64,000 nucleotides of DNA from Lactarius indigo (Eukaryota > Basidiomycota > Agaricomycetes > Russulales > Russulaceae), in contig JAFKAC010000054.1 of NCBI GenBank assembly GCA_025766275.1, positions 248,001 through 312,000 of the forward strand. The letters run 5' to 3'. Shown piece after piece: positions 30,701-41,146 of this stretch. Within the stretch, counting starts at the first letter, position 1; each line of letters begins with the position of its first letter. Below the pieces are notes generated by a model, which made no database searches, was not told where the DNA came from, and was given only the letters and a program-made list of their open reading frames with translations. A program made the position numbers and the translations under genes.

Positions 30701-32085
30701 TCAAAGCGGATGGCCGCTACAGAGCTCGCTTGGTGGCTAAGGGATTCACGCAGATCCCTGGCATAGATTTTGATGAAACCTTCTCTCCCGTCACACGATT
30801 TGAGTCGCTACGTTTACTTCTGGCGTTGGCCGCACTGGAGGACTGGCACATCCATCAGATGGATGTCAAGTCTGCTTTTCTCAATGGCGTGCTTGACGAG
30901 GAGATTTACATGGAGCAGCCACAAGGTTTCACTGTCACTGGCTCTGAGACAAAGGTGTGTCGCCTAGTTAAGGCGATCTATGGTCTCAAACAGGCCTCCC
31001 GCGCATGGAACTTGCAATTCCATGGAGTGCTCACTGCACTCGGCTTTAAGCGGACGTTTGCTGATGCTGGCATATATGTGATGCCTCAACGGGAGGGGTA
31101 TGATCCACTCTTCGTTATTGTCTACGTTGACGACATCACTATACTGGGTCCCTCGCTGAGTGGTATCAAGCGTCTGAAGTCAGACTTGTCTGAACGCTAT
31201 GAGATGACGGATCTCGGGGAGATAGAGTCCTATCTTGGTATGCGCATTGTGCGCGACCGCTCCCTTAGACGCATCGAAATAGATCAGTCTGGCTACATCA
31301 AGGATGTCCTTGAACGCTTTGGCATGTCTGATGCCACACCACACAACACACCCTTGCCCGCTGGTGCTGACGAGCACCTAGTTAAATATACATCGCAGGC
31401 AACTGCCTCAGATATTTCCCACTACCAGTCTTTGATTGGGAGTCTGCTTTATGTGCAGATTGGCACTAGGCCAGATATCTCCTTCGCTGTGTCATGTCTG
31501 GCGCAGTACGCAGCGAATCCTTCACCACAACATCTGCGACTTGCACAATACATCCTGTCCTACCTAGTGGGAACTATGGATATGCATATTGTTTATGATG
31601 GCGCCAATGGCGATGGCCTTCACGGCTACACTGATTCCAGTCTGGCTGATCAGACCGATGACCGCCACTCCACCTCTGGTTATGTGTTCCTACTAGCTAA
31701 CGGTGCAATAAGCTGGTCTTCGCGCAAGCAAAAGACTGTTGCCCAAAACACAACGGAAGCGGAATACATGGCCATGACCGACGCGGCTAACCAGGCTGCG
31801 TGGTATCAGAGCTTCCTCACGGAACTCGGGTACGAGGTCGACGACCCCATCCCATTACATGGTGACAATAAGGGTGCCATTGACTTGGCCTTGAACCCTG
31901 TCACTGGGAGACGGTCTAAGCACATTGCCATACGGCATCATGTCATTCGGGAGTACATCGAAAAGGGGACCATCACCCTCATTAGAACTCCTACTGTGGA
32001 TATGGTTGCGGACGGCTTCACAAAGTCACTACCGCGTGTCCTGCTACAGAAGCACAACGATGACATGGGACTTGTGTGTACTTAG
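27763..32085 (+). CDS. copia2 Gag-Pol polyprotein, integrase Glu replaced
   Basis: 1,440 codons from ATG 27763 with no stop. Gag is followed by zinc knuckle CHYCNKKGHIKPDC (about 267), protease MMDSGATHHI (about 342), integrase with MHSDLAGP (about 532) and LHSDRGGEY (about 597), a Pro-rich linker, reverse transcriptase YVDDITILG (about 1122), and RNase H with GYTDSSLADQ and NTTEAEYM. At residue 635 the motif reads NGKAKRFNRT: the third catalytic residue of integrase, normally Glu, is Lys (codon AAG 29665-29667). Spacing from the second Asp is exactly 35 residues, so the position is secure. Integration by this protein should fail, although RNA and particles could still be made. Confidence 0.94.
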   Translation: MSGSSTTPAAGAGAPPSPTGGSAGGSLPPPSGSTASGRLANAHTTTFGMPSGIHLTQFDGTGWNEWSGTIEAILTLHEAEDVFLLDTPPSGITSDEWDSIQRRSKAYLHLYLKPDVYSLVADNTAYPMFKHKWAKLQDVYGGASGSTTIFNLWIQITQARLDDSAPMASQLAKLNELRVALSNAQMGVSDTQFCLILLHALPPSYEVLASTILASGAPSTLKHAEIIARIVSEEACRSGPSGSSLNKVAPVKPTGKKGKKDHSGLTCHYCNKKGHIKPDCRRRKKDEADAKEKEKAGNKAANSHVLVPTTASITEVVEPKIDWASESIGVALYAASHVRWMMDSGATHHITPHQSDFKDYTPTKGTVRLGDKSTIDQVGVGSVVFTTSQGISITLSNVLHLPQVKTRFLSTRTLAQKGAEIAFDSGSFKISVNQKCVAKGYLEDNLYWLDAASVGLNAHTKSSAATLEIWHQRMGHISSAALKAHGPSATTGMDIDSSTTAHTVCRGCEMGKSTRQPFSASSNKRTTRQFEIMHSDLAGPMQTQSLQGSTYTATFIDDHTKFTVVHFLQSKDQFAKLLQMYLAWGETQSGHKLCALHSDRGGEYMSSVTQDILKQKGIEHHLTMPGSPQSNGKAKRFNRTIMDKAMSMLHTAGMSKGFWEHAVCAAVHIYNRSPVRGLKWRTPYELWHSGKVPDVSHLRIFGCKGYMHVPADKRRKLDAKAIEVTLIGFEPKSKGYKLWDRSTRSVRVSRDVTFDESSFPSLQGVETHPTPSPPVVPSTTVTAVPHPPVLPPMRAPSPAHSSSSEEEDVEKLLDPPQVQPRPTTPPPTQPVLPTTPKREQTTPTSPPPRPSVTCIMRHVPPPSPEMPGGFEDRAQRSQLLREMDNAPRRSARAPVPNPRYFNADNAAWRGRRLGYAELLAAAFIGQDPATYAEAMRSAASDEWSKACQYEMDALAKNGTWELVDLLPNRKAVKSKWVFKLKADGRYRARLVAKGFTQIPGIDFDETFSPVTRFESLRLLLALAALEDWHIHQMDVKSAFLNGVLDEEIYMEQPQGFTVTGSETKVCRLVKAIYGLKQASRAWNLQFHGVLTALGFKRTFADAGIYVMPQREGYDPLFVIVYVDDITILGPSLSGIKRLKSDLSERYEMTDLGEIESYLGMRIVRDRSLRRIEIDQSGYIKDVLERFGMSDATPHNTPLPAGADEHLVKYTSQATASDISHYQSLIGSLLYVQIGTRPDISFAVSCLAQYAANPSPQHLRLAQYILSYLVGTMDMHIVYDGANGDGLHGYTDSSLADQTDDRHSTSGYVFLLANGAISWSSRKQKTVAQNTTEAEYMAMTDAANQAAWYQSFLTELGYEVDDPIPLHGDNKGAIDLALNPVTGRRSKHIAIRHHVIREYIEKGTITLIRTPTVDMVADGFTKSLPRVLLQKHNDDMGLVCT

Positions 32086-32095
32086 ATTGTAGATC

Positions 32096-32104
32096 ACGGG
32101 GAGA
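32096..32104 (+). promoter_or_regulatory. copia2 polypurine tract
   Basis: Purine-rich ACGGGGAGA immediately before the 3' LTR; the likely primer for plus-strand DNA. Confidence 0.6.
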
Positions 32105-32732
32105 TGTTGATAAGTGACCCTTGCGCACTTAGCGGCTCGTACGGACCGGACTTGCAGCATGGACTGCTTTAGATTAGATATACAGGACTTGTAGATTAGA
32201 CATTATTTGATCTGTACAATCTGGACTTATCATTGCGTCATCTATGACATCACTGTACTTCTATGACATCATACATCCGGACTCTGCGTTGTATAACGCC
32301 TTTGTACTTTCCTTTGTTCTCTACTTGGTATTATCTTTATTATGATGTCAGTATGATATCATCCAGTTCTGGACTCTTCTTGTTCTCCTTTCCCTTGTTC
32401 TCAAAGTGTCCACTCTTTTGTCCCTTTGTAGAACAATAGCACCTTTGTATTCTGTGACTAATGTTACTTATCTTGTACTACTGTCACCCTCTGTAGGAGT
32501 ATAAGTAGAGTACCATGTACGCTCCTGGTCCACATCAGTTCTCACTGTTTGTGTGCCAGGTAAGCTCCCTTCCTTCTAAATGTAACAACATCAGTTCTCA
32601 CTGTTTGTGTGCCAGACACTCTTGCTTTACCTTGTCAAGACTTTCCTGTTGCTGCTTCCAGCCACCCAGCCTATCTCACCACAGAACACCTTGTCACTCT
32701 GTGAGTATGCTATCTATGTGTGCTGTTCATCA
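32105..32732 (+). repeat. copia2 3' LTR
   Basis: 628 bp with the same first ~30 bases and last ~10 bases as the 5' LTR but many differences and indels between. It also has the duplicated TCAGTTCTCACTGTTTGTGT block with GTAAGC after the first copy. Confidence 0.88.
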
Positions 32733-33079
32733 TTCAAATGAAAAGGGGTTTGAAGAGACTAACATATAAGTGCATCCAGCAGGGATATCCTCGATGAAAT
32801 ACACAACCAGTTTGTAAACAATTAGTTGACCAATATCCATATGGGTTCAGGGCACATCATTGAAGCTATGGGTGGACACTCCGCCAGCATGACTATATAC
32901 ATGTTTATATCTATCTATTCATGCTCCAGATGTCAGGATGGACTTTAGCTGCACCCCAACCAGTATCCATATTCCTGTGAAGTGATCAGAAGTCTGGGGA
33001 AGGGGCTAATTGTTAGCCACTAACCTGACCTTCTCTGAGACCTTGATAGTTCGTTTGATTTCTTTCCCTTTCCCTTTTG

Positions 33080-35044
33080 CTACATGAGGCTGATGGCCAA
33101 CTTGCATTTCTTTCCATTGAAGCTGAGGAGAGTGTGATGGTCCTGCCATTTCTGTGCATTGATGAATGAATTGGTGGTGCCGGATGTAATGTGGATAGGA
33201 TGCAAACCTGGAAATGAAGATCTATTCATGCTCAGATAATCGTGTCCAGCAGAGGTGGGACTGGGACCTCCATCATCATCTACATGCAATGTTGTCATTG
33301 ATAAGTTGAGGGTAACCCAATAACAATCGGACTCACCAGGACAAGCGTCCTCCTGTATATAAGACATATTCAAGGGTGGAGACCTCATAGCCACTTCATC
33401 CTCAGATGGATCAGTCCTGTCAGATGAATCATCATTCCTGGATGAATCATCTGAAGAATCTTCAGCATCAGTAATGTCATCCTCCTGATCAGAGTCCCGA
33501 CTAGCTGGAAGAATGAAGCACTCTTCATCAGATGCTGGTGATTGCTGCTTTCGAGCCCTTCGGACACTCCGCATAGGCCTTGGGGAATCTTCCAAATTAC
33601 TAAAGAGTGGGGATGTTGATACCCACATCAAGGGGTCAATGCCTTTATCTTGCCTGTCACTCCAGTGGTACAGTAGACGAAAGACCTCTCCAATCTGGAT
33701 CTTAGATGGGTCCTTCCACTCAAACCCATCTGAAATACATTCATCACGAATCCAGGAAGATGGATCCTTGACCAATGATCCCCATGGAATGGTCAGTGTT
33801 GGCTTTCCAGTGACATAACCTTATTCCAACATATTAAATACTGATACACATTTATTAAAAGAATGGCTTATGGATATGTGCAGTGCAATAATCCCTGAGC
33901 AATGACTGAACAATCTTGGCTTTATATCCATGACGCTGAGTAACTGTCGGAAGCTCCGGACATCCATCTGCATCAAATACAAGGGGGATTGGGGATTGGA
34001 TTGTCCTTGAGTTGTCCTTTTTTGGATGCTCCTGGACAGTCTCTAGAATGTACATGAATGATATTCACTCACTGGGATAAGAAGCTTGTCAAACCTTTTG
34101 CAAAGCACTTTAATCCAAATTGAGTCCACTGCTCCCAGAGGGCAGCACTCTTCCAGTCTGGGCAGAATTTTCGAAAGTCCTTTCCATCCTGCAATACACT
34201 GTTCACATCATTGCTGAAATTGGTTTGCATCAATTGATGGTCAGTACAGATTAAGGATACATTTTTGGATGACTTACAAGCCAATCTTGAGGTTGTTGTC
34301 TTCACCCTCATATGCTGTGAGAACAATGGAACGAATACCACATGTCTTGTAGAGTTGACTTTGAAAGTCTTGGATGATCCGCTCACGCATAGAAGATGCC
34401 ATTCTGTATAGAAGAGATGAGAGAAATGGATCCAAGGTGATACATATTTGCGTACCTGGATTGAATATGCTTTGGTGGAGTCTTCTCTGACCATTCCTTA
34501 GCAGCATCTACATACTCCCTTTGATCTTTAGGGGATACATCATTCCATAAAGCAGTGGTTGCATCTTGAAGGGCCCCCAGGAATGCGGGGTTCCCTGGCT
34601 CTGTCCCAGAGTCCTCCCTAGCACGCTCCAAGACTTCCTCACGGTGCAGGTGATAGAATGCATTCCTGGCAGACCATTTGCAAGTGAACTTGATATATTG
34701 ACGCCTGGGGCGGATGTAGTGGTTATAAAACCATTTCTGAATTTTCTGAAATCTGAAATGAGCAATATATCCGTCACTGTATAAATGAAGCCCACCTTTG
34801 TGGCCACCTTCTTATCAAATGGTGCACTAGAAGGGCGGAGCAGATATAACTGGGCCATGGCTTTCTCAATTATCCTGGTACGAAGGCTTGTATCAGCAGC
34901 TTGGAACTCTTCAAGATATTCCTGCAATACATCTGCATCTTCAGGAGTAATGATAAATCCTGTGTCACCAGACTGTGCTCTTTGACTCTGTGATATCTCG
35001 GACTCTCCGCCAGAGCCAGAGTAAGTGATGTCCTCATTCTGCAT
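33080..35044 (-). CDS. KDZ-unit accessory gene 1, multi-exon, unknown function
   Basis: Starts at ATG 35042-35044 and spreads over several minus-strand exons. Exon 1 ends with KKVATK before a GTGGGC-type donor. Exon 2 reads KWFYNHYIRPRRQYIKFTC, then NAFYHLHREEVLERARED and ATTALWNDVSPKDQREYVDA. A next part begins MASSMRERIIQDFQSQLYKT and continues to TAYEGEDNN. Later exons (33855-34055, then 33080-33775) contain IPLVFDADGCPELPT and a very acidic Ser/Asp-rich region. The basic, helix-rich second exon resembles a DNA-binding module, but I recognise no named family. Exon joints beyond the second are uncertain. The neighbourhood suggests a role in transposition. Confidence 0.55.
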
Positions 35045-35059
35045 GGGGATATTAATCAA

Positions 35060-36091
35060 AGGTGATCAGAGGATATGGATACGGTGTGTGTGGATAGATA
35101 TATTGAGCATGAAGTAGTTTAAATACATGACAGTAGTTTGGTTGTGTTGGATCAGAAAACAAAATATGGACACTGGCAATCGGGATATAGTGAGGGTAAA
35201 ACAGGGACACATAGGTTAATATATGTGGTAAGATAATATAACAGGTTTCAATGGGTTTGAATACGGATCTGGGTGAGAGGTGCCACATGACATGGATGGG
35301 AAATATGGACATGAATTATGGTTTCACATATGTTTCACGCATGGGCTAGATATGCTTGTACCTCAAGAGCGGACCTCCCTGCTTTTGATGAATCGTGACA
35401 GCTATCTACATGGAGAATAGGATGTATATCAATGAGAAATGGTACTGAGCCTATACATTAAGGAGGGGGTGTGAATATGATGCATGGCTTCACATATATT
35501 TCATATTTGGCTAGACATGCTTGTGCAAGGAGATCGTGCCTCCTGCTCACATAGTACATCATATGATGATGTCTCACCTGTTGCATCGGGGACCCTGACA
35601 CATTGTATGTATCAGATTTGGTCCTGCACAGCATGTCATCGATATTTCAGGTGTGTTGGGCCACCTGACATATCACGTGGCATTCTCCCATACATCCATA
35701 CATCAAAGTGGGGATCTGAAACATCCCATCTGTGGCACGTGTTTGATATGGACATCGTAGATAGTTCTTAGTGATTCATGCGGCAAGTAGGGTTTTGACA
35801 TGGTCTGAACTAATATGTCATCAAGCATATCTGATACGCCGGACCTCCAGACATGTACATATCACATCATCTTAAGAGACAAAGGTAAATATCAAAGGTA
35901 AATATGAACAAAGGGACGTGGGAAGTCCGCATTTCAGACACGTTGCATAACTGATGTATTTAATGGTTGCGGACACTCCGACATGGTACCAAATTGGTAC
36001 CAAAATGGTACCAAAACATGATCTCAATGTGTGATATTGTTACCAACACATGCAAGATGATCACAATACATGTGCTACATAGTTACAGTCC
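35060..36091. other. Non-coding spacer within the KDZ unit
   Basis: About 1 kb without a convincing gene. It contains several copies of the GCGGAC...TCC motif (35369, 35969) and short direct repeats such as GGTACCAAAATGGTACC near 35995. Confidence 0.5.
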
Positions 36092-37085
36092 TTACTCCAA
36101 GTATTTCGCCATATTCTCCAGATCAATCAAAGTCTTCAGGATTGAGTCATTGATTGCTTGAACTCGACCCCGCAGCTCTGTGAGCTCATCCCACACATCA
36201 GCAAGTGTCAGCTTGCATCTCTCAATCCTGGACTCGACATTTCCGAGGTCCTCAGGGAGGGGAGACACAGGGATGGTGATGCCCATTCGATGCTTGATTG
36301 TACGGGTGGATGGGGGTATCTCCCCAGTTCGTGCACAAGGGGCGGACCTCCCGGCGGCCTTAACCATTTGTACAGATTAATAGAATAGTTGTATGTAATT
36401 GTGTATACGTACCTTGCGTTTCGGGGCAGTCCAACTGCGATGGGGTGATTGCACGCTGAACAGAACTCCCTGGATCATCGACAGTCCATCGTATCAGCTA
36501 TCTGTGACTTTTATATGATGCATCAGATAAGCTATAGACTGATGGGTAATTATCACATACGCTCAGAGCAAGTCCTGCTGACGTTGGGGAACCTGTCGGG
36601 GCACCCGCAGTTGGAGCGTCACTTGGTTGATCATCAATAGAGATGATCTCAGGTGCTGGTGATACAGGCTTAGCGACCACAGTGGGTTCACGGATAACAC
36701 GTTGTGAGAGTGGGATGCGATCCATAAAGTCTTTGGGTGGAGAGGGTGTGCGCCTCTTCTTGCGCTTGCCATCATCCTATACAACACACTGTTAGAGTGC
36801 TGTCGAATATGTAAATACAGTTACGCACCCGCGGGGTATCCGAAAGACGTGGCCCAGATGGAATAGGTACGACAGGCGACGGTACCTTGGATAGGAATTC
36901 AAAGCCAGTGGACACCCTGGATGCTTCAGAACTGCTGTTTCGATGGAGGGCCCATAGACTGAGGCTTTGGTGACGCTTGTTGAGACTGCAGGGTTCCCTG
37001 CAGCTGCACGAGATCGCGAACGCGAACCACGAGAGGTATCAGACATACTGGAAAGGGGTCTCTGTGGGATATTGGAGCTCGCCAC
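36092..37085 (-). CDS. KDZ-unit accessory gene 2, basic N-terminus and coiled coil
   Basis: Starts at ATG 37083-37085 (MASSNIPQRPLSSMSDTSRG). A frame through VSTGFEFLSKVPSPV and PSGPRLSDTPR appears to splice (GTGCGT to TATAG, about 36831-36780) to DDGKRKKRRTPSPPKDF, a clear nuclear-localisation-type basic stretch. A further exon encodes EIISIDDQPSDAPT. The last exon (36092-36367) has RIERCKLTLADVWDELTELR and LIDLENMAKYLE, a likely coiled coil. Divergently arranged with the gene starting at 37309, about 220 bp apart, so they may share a promoter. No named family. Confidence 0.5.
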
Positions 37086-37308
37086 CTGCGTAGATATATA
37101 TCATATCTAGTCACCACAGTCATCGCTTGATTATCGGATCAATCGGATATATATTTTCCAAATTTCCTAAATCAGGATTTCGGGGTTCCCGGATACCAGA
37201 GGAGATCGATAATCAATAGTGGGACCCCCAAACGTTTCAAGGTGCTTCCGTCTGAGGTGCTTCCATCTGTGACTTCGCTATCATTCACATTAGACACCCC
37301 CACGCTCA

Positions 37309-39465
37309 ATGGGTAGGAAAGGCCCATCCGAATTGACAAAGCATGAAGTTCAGTTGCTCACCATAGCAGCTAAGTTCATGGCTGCCATGAAATGTGTGGA
37401 GGAGACTGGTCCGTCACCAATGGAGCTGGACATAATGGATACAAAGATCAACCAAGAAGTGGTGAGTCGATTTAATATCCTCAATGCATATGCGATGTAT
37501 CTAATGGTATGCTATTCAGAGAACCATTAATTCGATATTTGCGGGCTATGGGATACATTCCAAGACCCCCCGTGTCCATCCGATCATCCAGGTCATTGGG
37601 ACCGAGTGGCAGTCAGCTGCAATAGAGGACCGCTACCCTGATTGGTTCATACTAACGACTGAATACATTACTACGCTTTGTGAATATGTATTGTCGGAGA
37701 ACCCGGACTGGCACCTCAAACTCTCATCCCTTGATCTGAACTCATATCTGGATGGCCTCCATCCGAGCAAGATGTGGTGGCTCGAAGAGAACACCATACC
37801 ACAGATGCCCTCAGAATGTGTGTCAGATATATTGTATCGATTCATACCTATTCACATCCTCATGCACAGCTACAGTTGACAATCTCCCATCCCAGTCGTT
37901 GTCTTCATGATTGACACTTGCCCCTCCTTCCGCCTCCACGGACCCCCCAGAACCCCCAGGACCCCCCGGCCACCCCCCCACCCGTACACAATACACTGAG
38001 GCACAGTAAAGGCACATGCCATACAGACACGTTCGTCGGACCGCCCGGCCGATGCTCCATCCAAACGCCACACTGCTCCATATGCGCTGCAAGGAACGAA
38101 ATGCGATTCACCGGGCAATCCGGGAGAAGCATCCAAAACGGTCCCACATCAGGAACCCCCCTGTTCCACGTGTCGAAGTGGAGCAGGCATCTCCCCCTCG
38201 ACCCACACAACGTCAGCGTACGGATGCTGGTGATATTGTTGCCTATGGGAATGTAAGTATTCTTATTCCATCCTCCTGCATCCAAATAACGATCTGATGT
38301 ATATGTGCACTACTTGTAGGACCGCTGTGGCCCCTGCATCCATTTTGGGGATGCTGAATGCAAAGCCCAGGCCAATAAGCAGGTCAATCGCATGTGTGAA
38401 GTGTGCGCAGAGGCACAAGCCATGTGAACCCCCTGCAACGTGGGCCATCCCGCTGCATCGTGCAATGGAGGCCAGATCAACACCATCGATGGGAGCGGGG
38501 TCCCCGGGTACGTCCCACCTGTTTTCTGCAAGCATAAACGAAACCCACATGCATCACACACCTAGTAGGAAGCTGTGGGGACTCCCATGTTGATGCACTG
38601 GAGCGCAAAGTGGAGTCATTGACATCGAAACTTGGTGATGTCACTCAGACAGTAGACCGTGTGTGTCACGGTCACGTGACATCGTGACTATCGGTCACGC
38701 GTTACGTCGTGCCAGCAAAGCATCAAACAAAGTATGGCCTCAGAGTTCCGGAATAGCACGACTGACAGTGCTAATAAGCACGCCTTATGGTGCTCATCAA
38801 GAAAATAGTCACTGAAAACCAATAGTCTGTAAGAGTATAAGTAGTAGCTGTCTGAGTAGTACTTTTGGTTGTCTACTCTTAGTTCTTGAATCCGACCTAG
38901 CTTGCCTTGTCTCAGAACCCCACGTGCTCTCCCCTCTCTCTAGCGATACTCTTTGAGTTGAGCCTAGAACTCCCCGAATCTTGACTTGTTTGCAGAACAA
39001 GTCCCGACTCTACCGACTGCATTGAGCATAGCTCCGCGTGACTTAGTGAACGTACGGTCCCTCGGAACCGTAACAGTGTGCTATTTGAGGTCGTAAACAC
39101 ACGCCAGGATTCGCATGACACACGGCTTATGGTTGGGAAACTCCTGTCCCACCAGGGTATTGAATCGACATCGATTCCTGGTGTCGGGATGCCCCCCACC
39201 AATCGTCGCTCAGTATCCCCTGGTGTCCAGTCGACCTCATCAGTTGGAGCACATATGTCTGGCCTCACTCTCTCTGACATTCGGCCTCCTTCTTCCCTTT
39301 CAAGTGCACCCCCAAGCCGCTCTCGCCAACCATCAGGTAAGCACTTATATCATCTGAATCAGAAACACAGGCTCATCCACATTACAGGGGAGAGTGTTGC
39401 CTCAGGGGGACTGTCTGACCCCATCTGGAATATCTGGTGGGTCATCATCGGCTGGTCCTGTGGCT
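37309..39465 (+). pseudogene. KDZ-unit accessory gene 3, Cys-rich and coiled coil, broken
   Basis: ATG 37309 opens MGRKGPSELTKHEVQLL. A clean 58-nt intron (37462-37519) joins it in phase to RTINSIFAGYGIHSKTPRV. The coding then passes through a Pro-rich stretch (37900-37990), a basic region (YRHVRRTARP, 38017), an intron at about 38256-38319, a Cys cluster CGPCIHFGDAEC ... CEVCAEAQAM, and a coiled coil ALERKVESLTSKLGDV. A solo LTR at 38664-39075 interrupts it, after which VVNTRQDSHDTRLMV follows in frame. Stops at about 37911 (TGA), 38010 (TAA) and 38425 (TGA) fit decayed CGA or CAA codons. It resembles fungal zinc-cluster DNA-binding proteins loosely. Not functional as it stands. Confidence 0.55.
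38664..39075 (+). repeat. Solo LTR, family D, inside KDZ accessory gene 3
   Basis: 412 bp, TGTCACGGTC to GGAACCGTAACA, with perfect duplications GTGTG (38659-38663 and 39076-39080). It has GTATAAGTAG and TTGTCTACTCTTAG as in the other family D LTRs. It splits a coiled-coil coding region. Confidence 0.9.
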
Positions 39466-40329
39466 TAGAATGGAGTTTTTCGATTTAAATGATGTATACT
39501 ATTCTGTAAATGCATGTTCGGGAGGTCCGGCCCATTGAGGGTCGAAATATATGATGTGTCAGGACTGTTTGCATGTGACCATATCAACATAATAATCACC
39601 ATGTGATCCAGTGACTAAGGGGCCTTCGTTTCGAATATATGATGACTTGTATTTGAAGCAGGCGTGATACGTGTGATGTGTCGGGGTCCCCGCTTCTATG
39701 AATAGGAGAGCGTCATGTGGTATTGGGGGATACCTGATGCATCAGATATACCTGATGATGTGTCGTGTGGGACTGTATCTAGATTTACGTTTTCCATATG
39801 CAACAGTTTGGGGTCCCTGTATCAATGTATGATGGGAAGGTGTCATGTGATGTGTCGGGAGGTCCGCTCAATTGGATATGCTGATTGAAGCGTTGTGTGG
39901 GACTGTATTACAATTGCTACCTGGTACACATAAAACATGTTTTACATATGCAACAGTCCAGAACCCCTGCTTCAATATGTTTGTTATTTCCTTGTGGTAT
40001 ATCTGAAGGTCTATGTGACATCTGCATCAAACAATCAAATATATTTGTTACATATATGCGTACAGTGTGGCGGGGACCCCGCCTGTAATGCATGGGATAT
40101 CCGTATGTGGTTTGGTGGGTATTGTGATACCTGTATTAGATGTAATGCTACAGGGATTCGTGAAACACGTATGGGAGATAGTTGTGCGATTAGATGGGGA
40201 GTCCGGCATGATACTAGATGGCATACACAATGCTCCTACATATGAGGCAAACATGTAACTGTGTTCCACACATGATAGTTCAATTAGGGGATATTTATAC
40301 CGTGTAACAGCTAGACTACATTATACACC
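39466..40329. other. Non-coding spacer within the KDZ unit
   Basis: About 860 bp without a credible gene. It holds several motif copies, including CGGGGTCCCCG near 39682 and GCGGGGACCCCGC at 40070-40082, plus GGAGGTCCG copies. Confidence 0.5.
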
Positions 40330-40937
40330 ATGCAGCCATCCACATCCAAAGTAAAACGTATGCCCTCCATTTCAGGTACTTCTATGAATATTCACTAATT
40401 GCCACTATCCCAGGAACCCACCATAAGAATCAGAAAACCCACTTGAGGGATAGGCGGACTCCCCAAGCATACTCCAAACATCCACCCACCATGTTTTCCG
40501 ATCCAGTTGATAGCTCTTCCTCCGATGCAATGTCATTTGATGAAGATGACATGTATGGATCAGATTCTAATGCTGAAACCATTAACCTGAGACCTGACTC
40601 CATTGAACCACATTCCCCTGCCCATGTGGACCATGCAAGTCTGCCCAATGACCATATGGTATGTACACAATAATATGGAGCCATTTAACATGTCTGACAT
40701 GGTCAGGAGCATGCAGACCTCATATTGGAGACAGAGGAGATGTGCATGGATCTTAAGGATATCTCCCTTATGGTCAGGGCACTATGTGAAACAGTGGGAA
40801 TCAATATGTCACAAACGACAAGTGAAACACAAGATGGACAGTATCAAGGTCACTCCCCACATGCATCAGAGATGGCATCAGGATCTGAAGGTGTTGATAA
40901 TGGTAGCGGTAGTTTCGGAGCACCCGAAATGACATAG
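40330..40937 (+). CDS. KDZ-unit accessory gene 4, small acidic protein
   Basis: Three exons can be modelled with consistent phase: 40330-40375, 40414-40658 and 40707-40937, giving 173 residues. The first intron is short (38 nt, GTACTT to CCCAG); the second is 48 nt (GTATGT to GTCAG). The protein starts MQPSTSKVKRMPSIS and has an acidic patch SSSSDAMSFDEDDMYGSD. Near the C-terminus is a helix-like stretch LILETEEMCMDLKDISLMVR. No family recognised. It lies 210 bp before the transposase gene on the same strand. Confidence 0.6.
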
Positions 40938-41146
40938 AACAGATGATGGTATTCCTATCAGATACACTCCACAGTTTCAGATTAGAATTGGGTACACATT
41001 CTTCAGGTGTATGATTGTGCAGCGAGCCCAATATTCCAATGTGTAGAATATCCAAGGTGTTGTAAATGTATTTAATGCGTGAAAGGATTGATGCTGTCCC
41101 AATTGCTATCATCCATATCCTCCTAACTCCATTGAAACTTTCTATC

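Larger units (their letters stand above)
26379..32732 (+). mobile_element. Ty1/Copia retrotransposon, copia2, with unlike LTRs
   Basis: The element has 5' LTR 26379-26982, primer site 26983-26994, a 768-bp leader from the primer site to the ATG, an intact 1,440-codon ORF, a purine tract and 3' LTR 32105-32732. The flanking 5-mers are CCCTA and TTCAA, so there is no target duplication. The LTRs are only loosely alike (604 and 628 bp, many differences). Both observations point to ectopic recombination between two related elements. Integrase carries an inactivating change. Confidence 0.9.

Noticed and set aside
32733..32760. Left terminal inverted repeat of the KDZ unit
   Set aside because: I compared the sequence by eye with the right-end cluster at 45570-45700 and found no convincing match.
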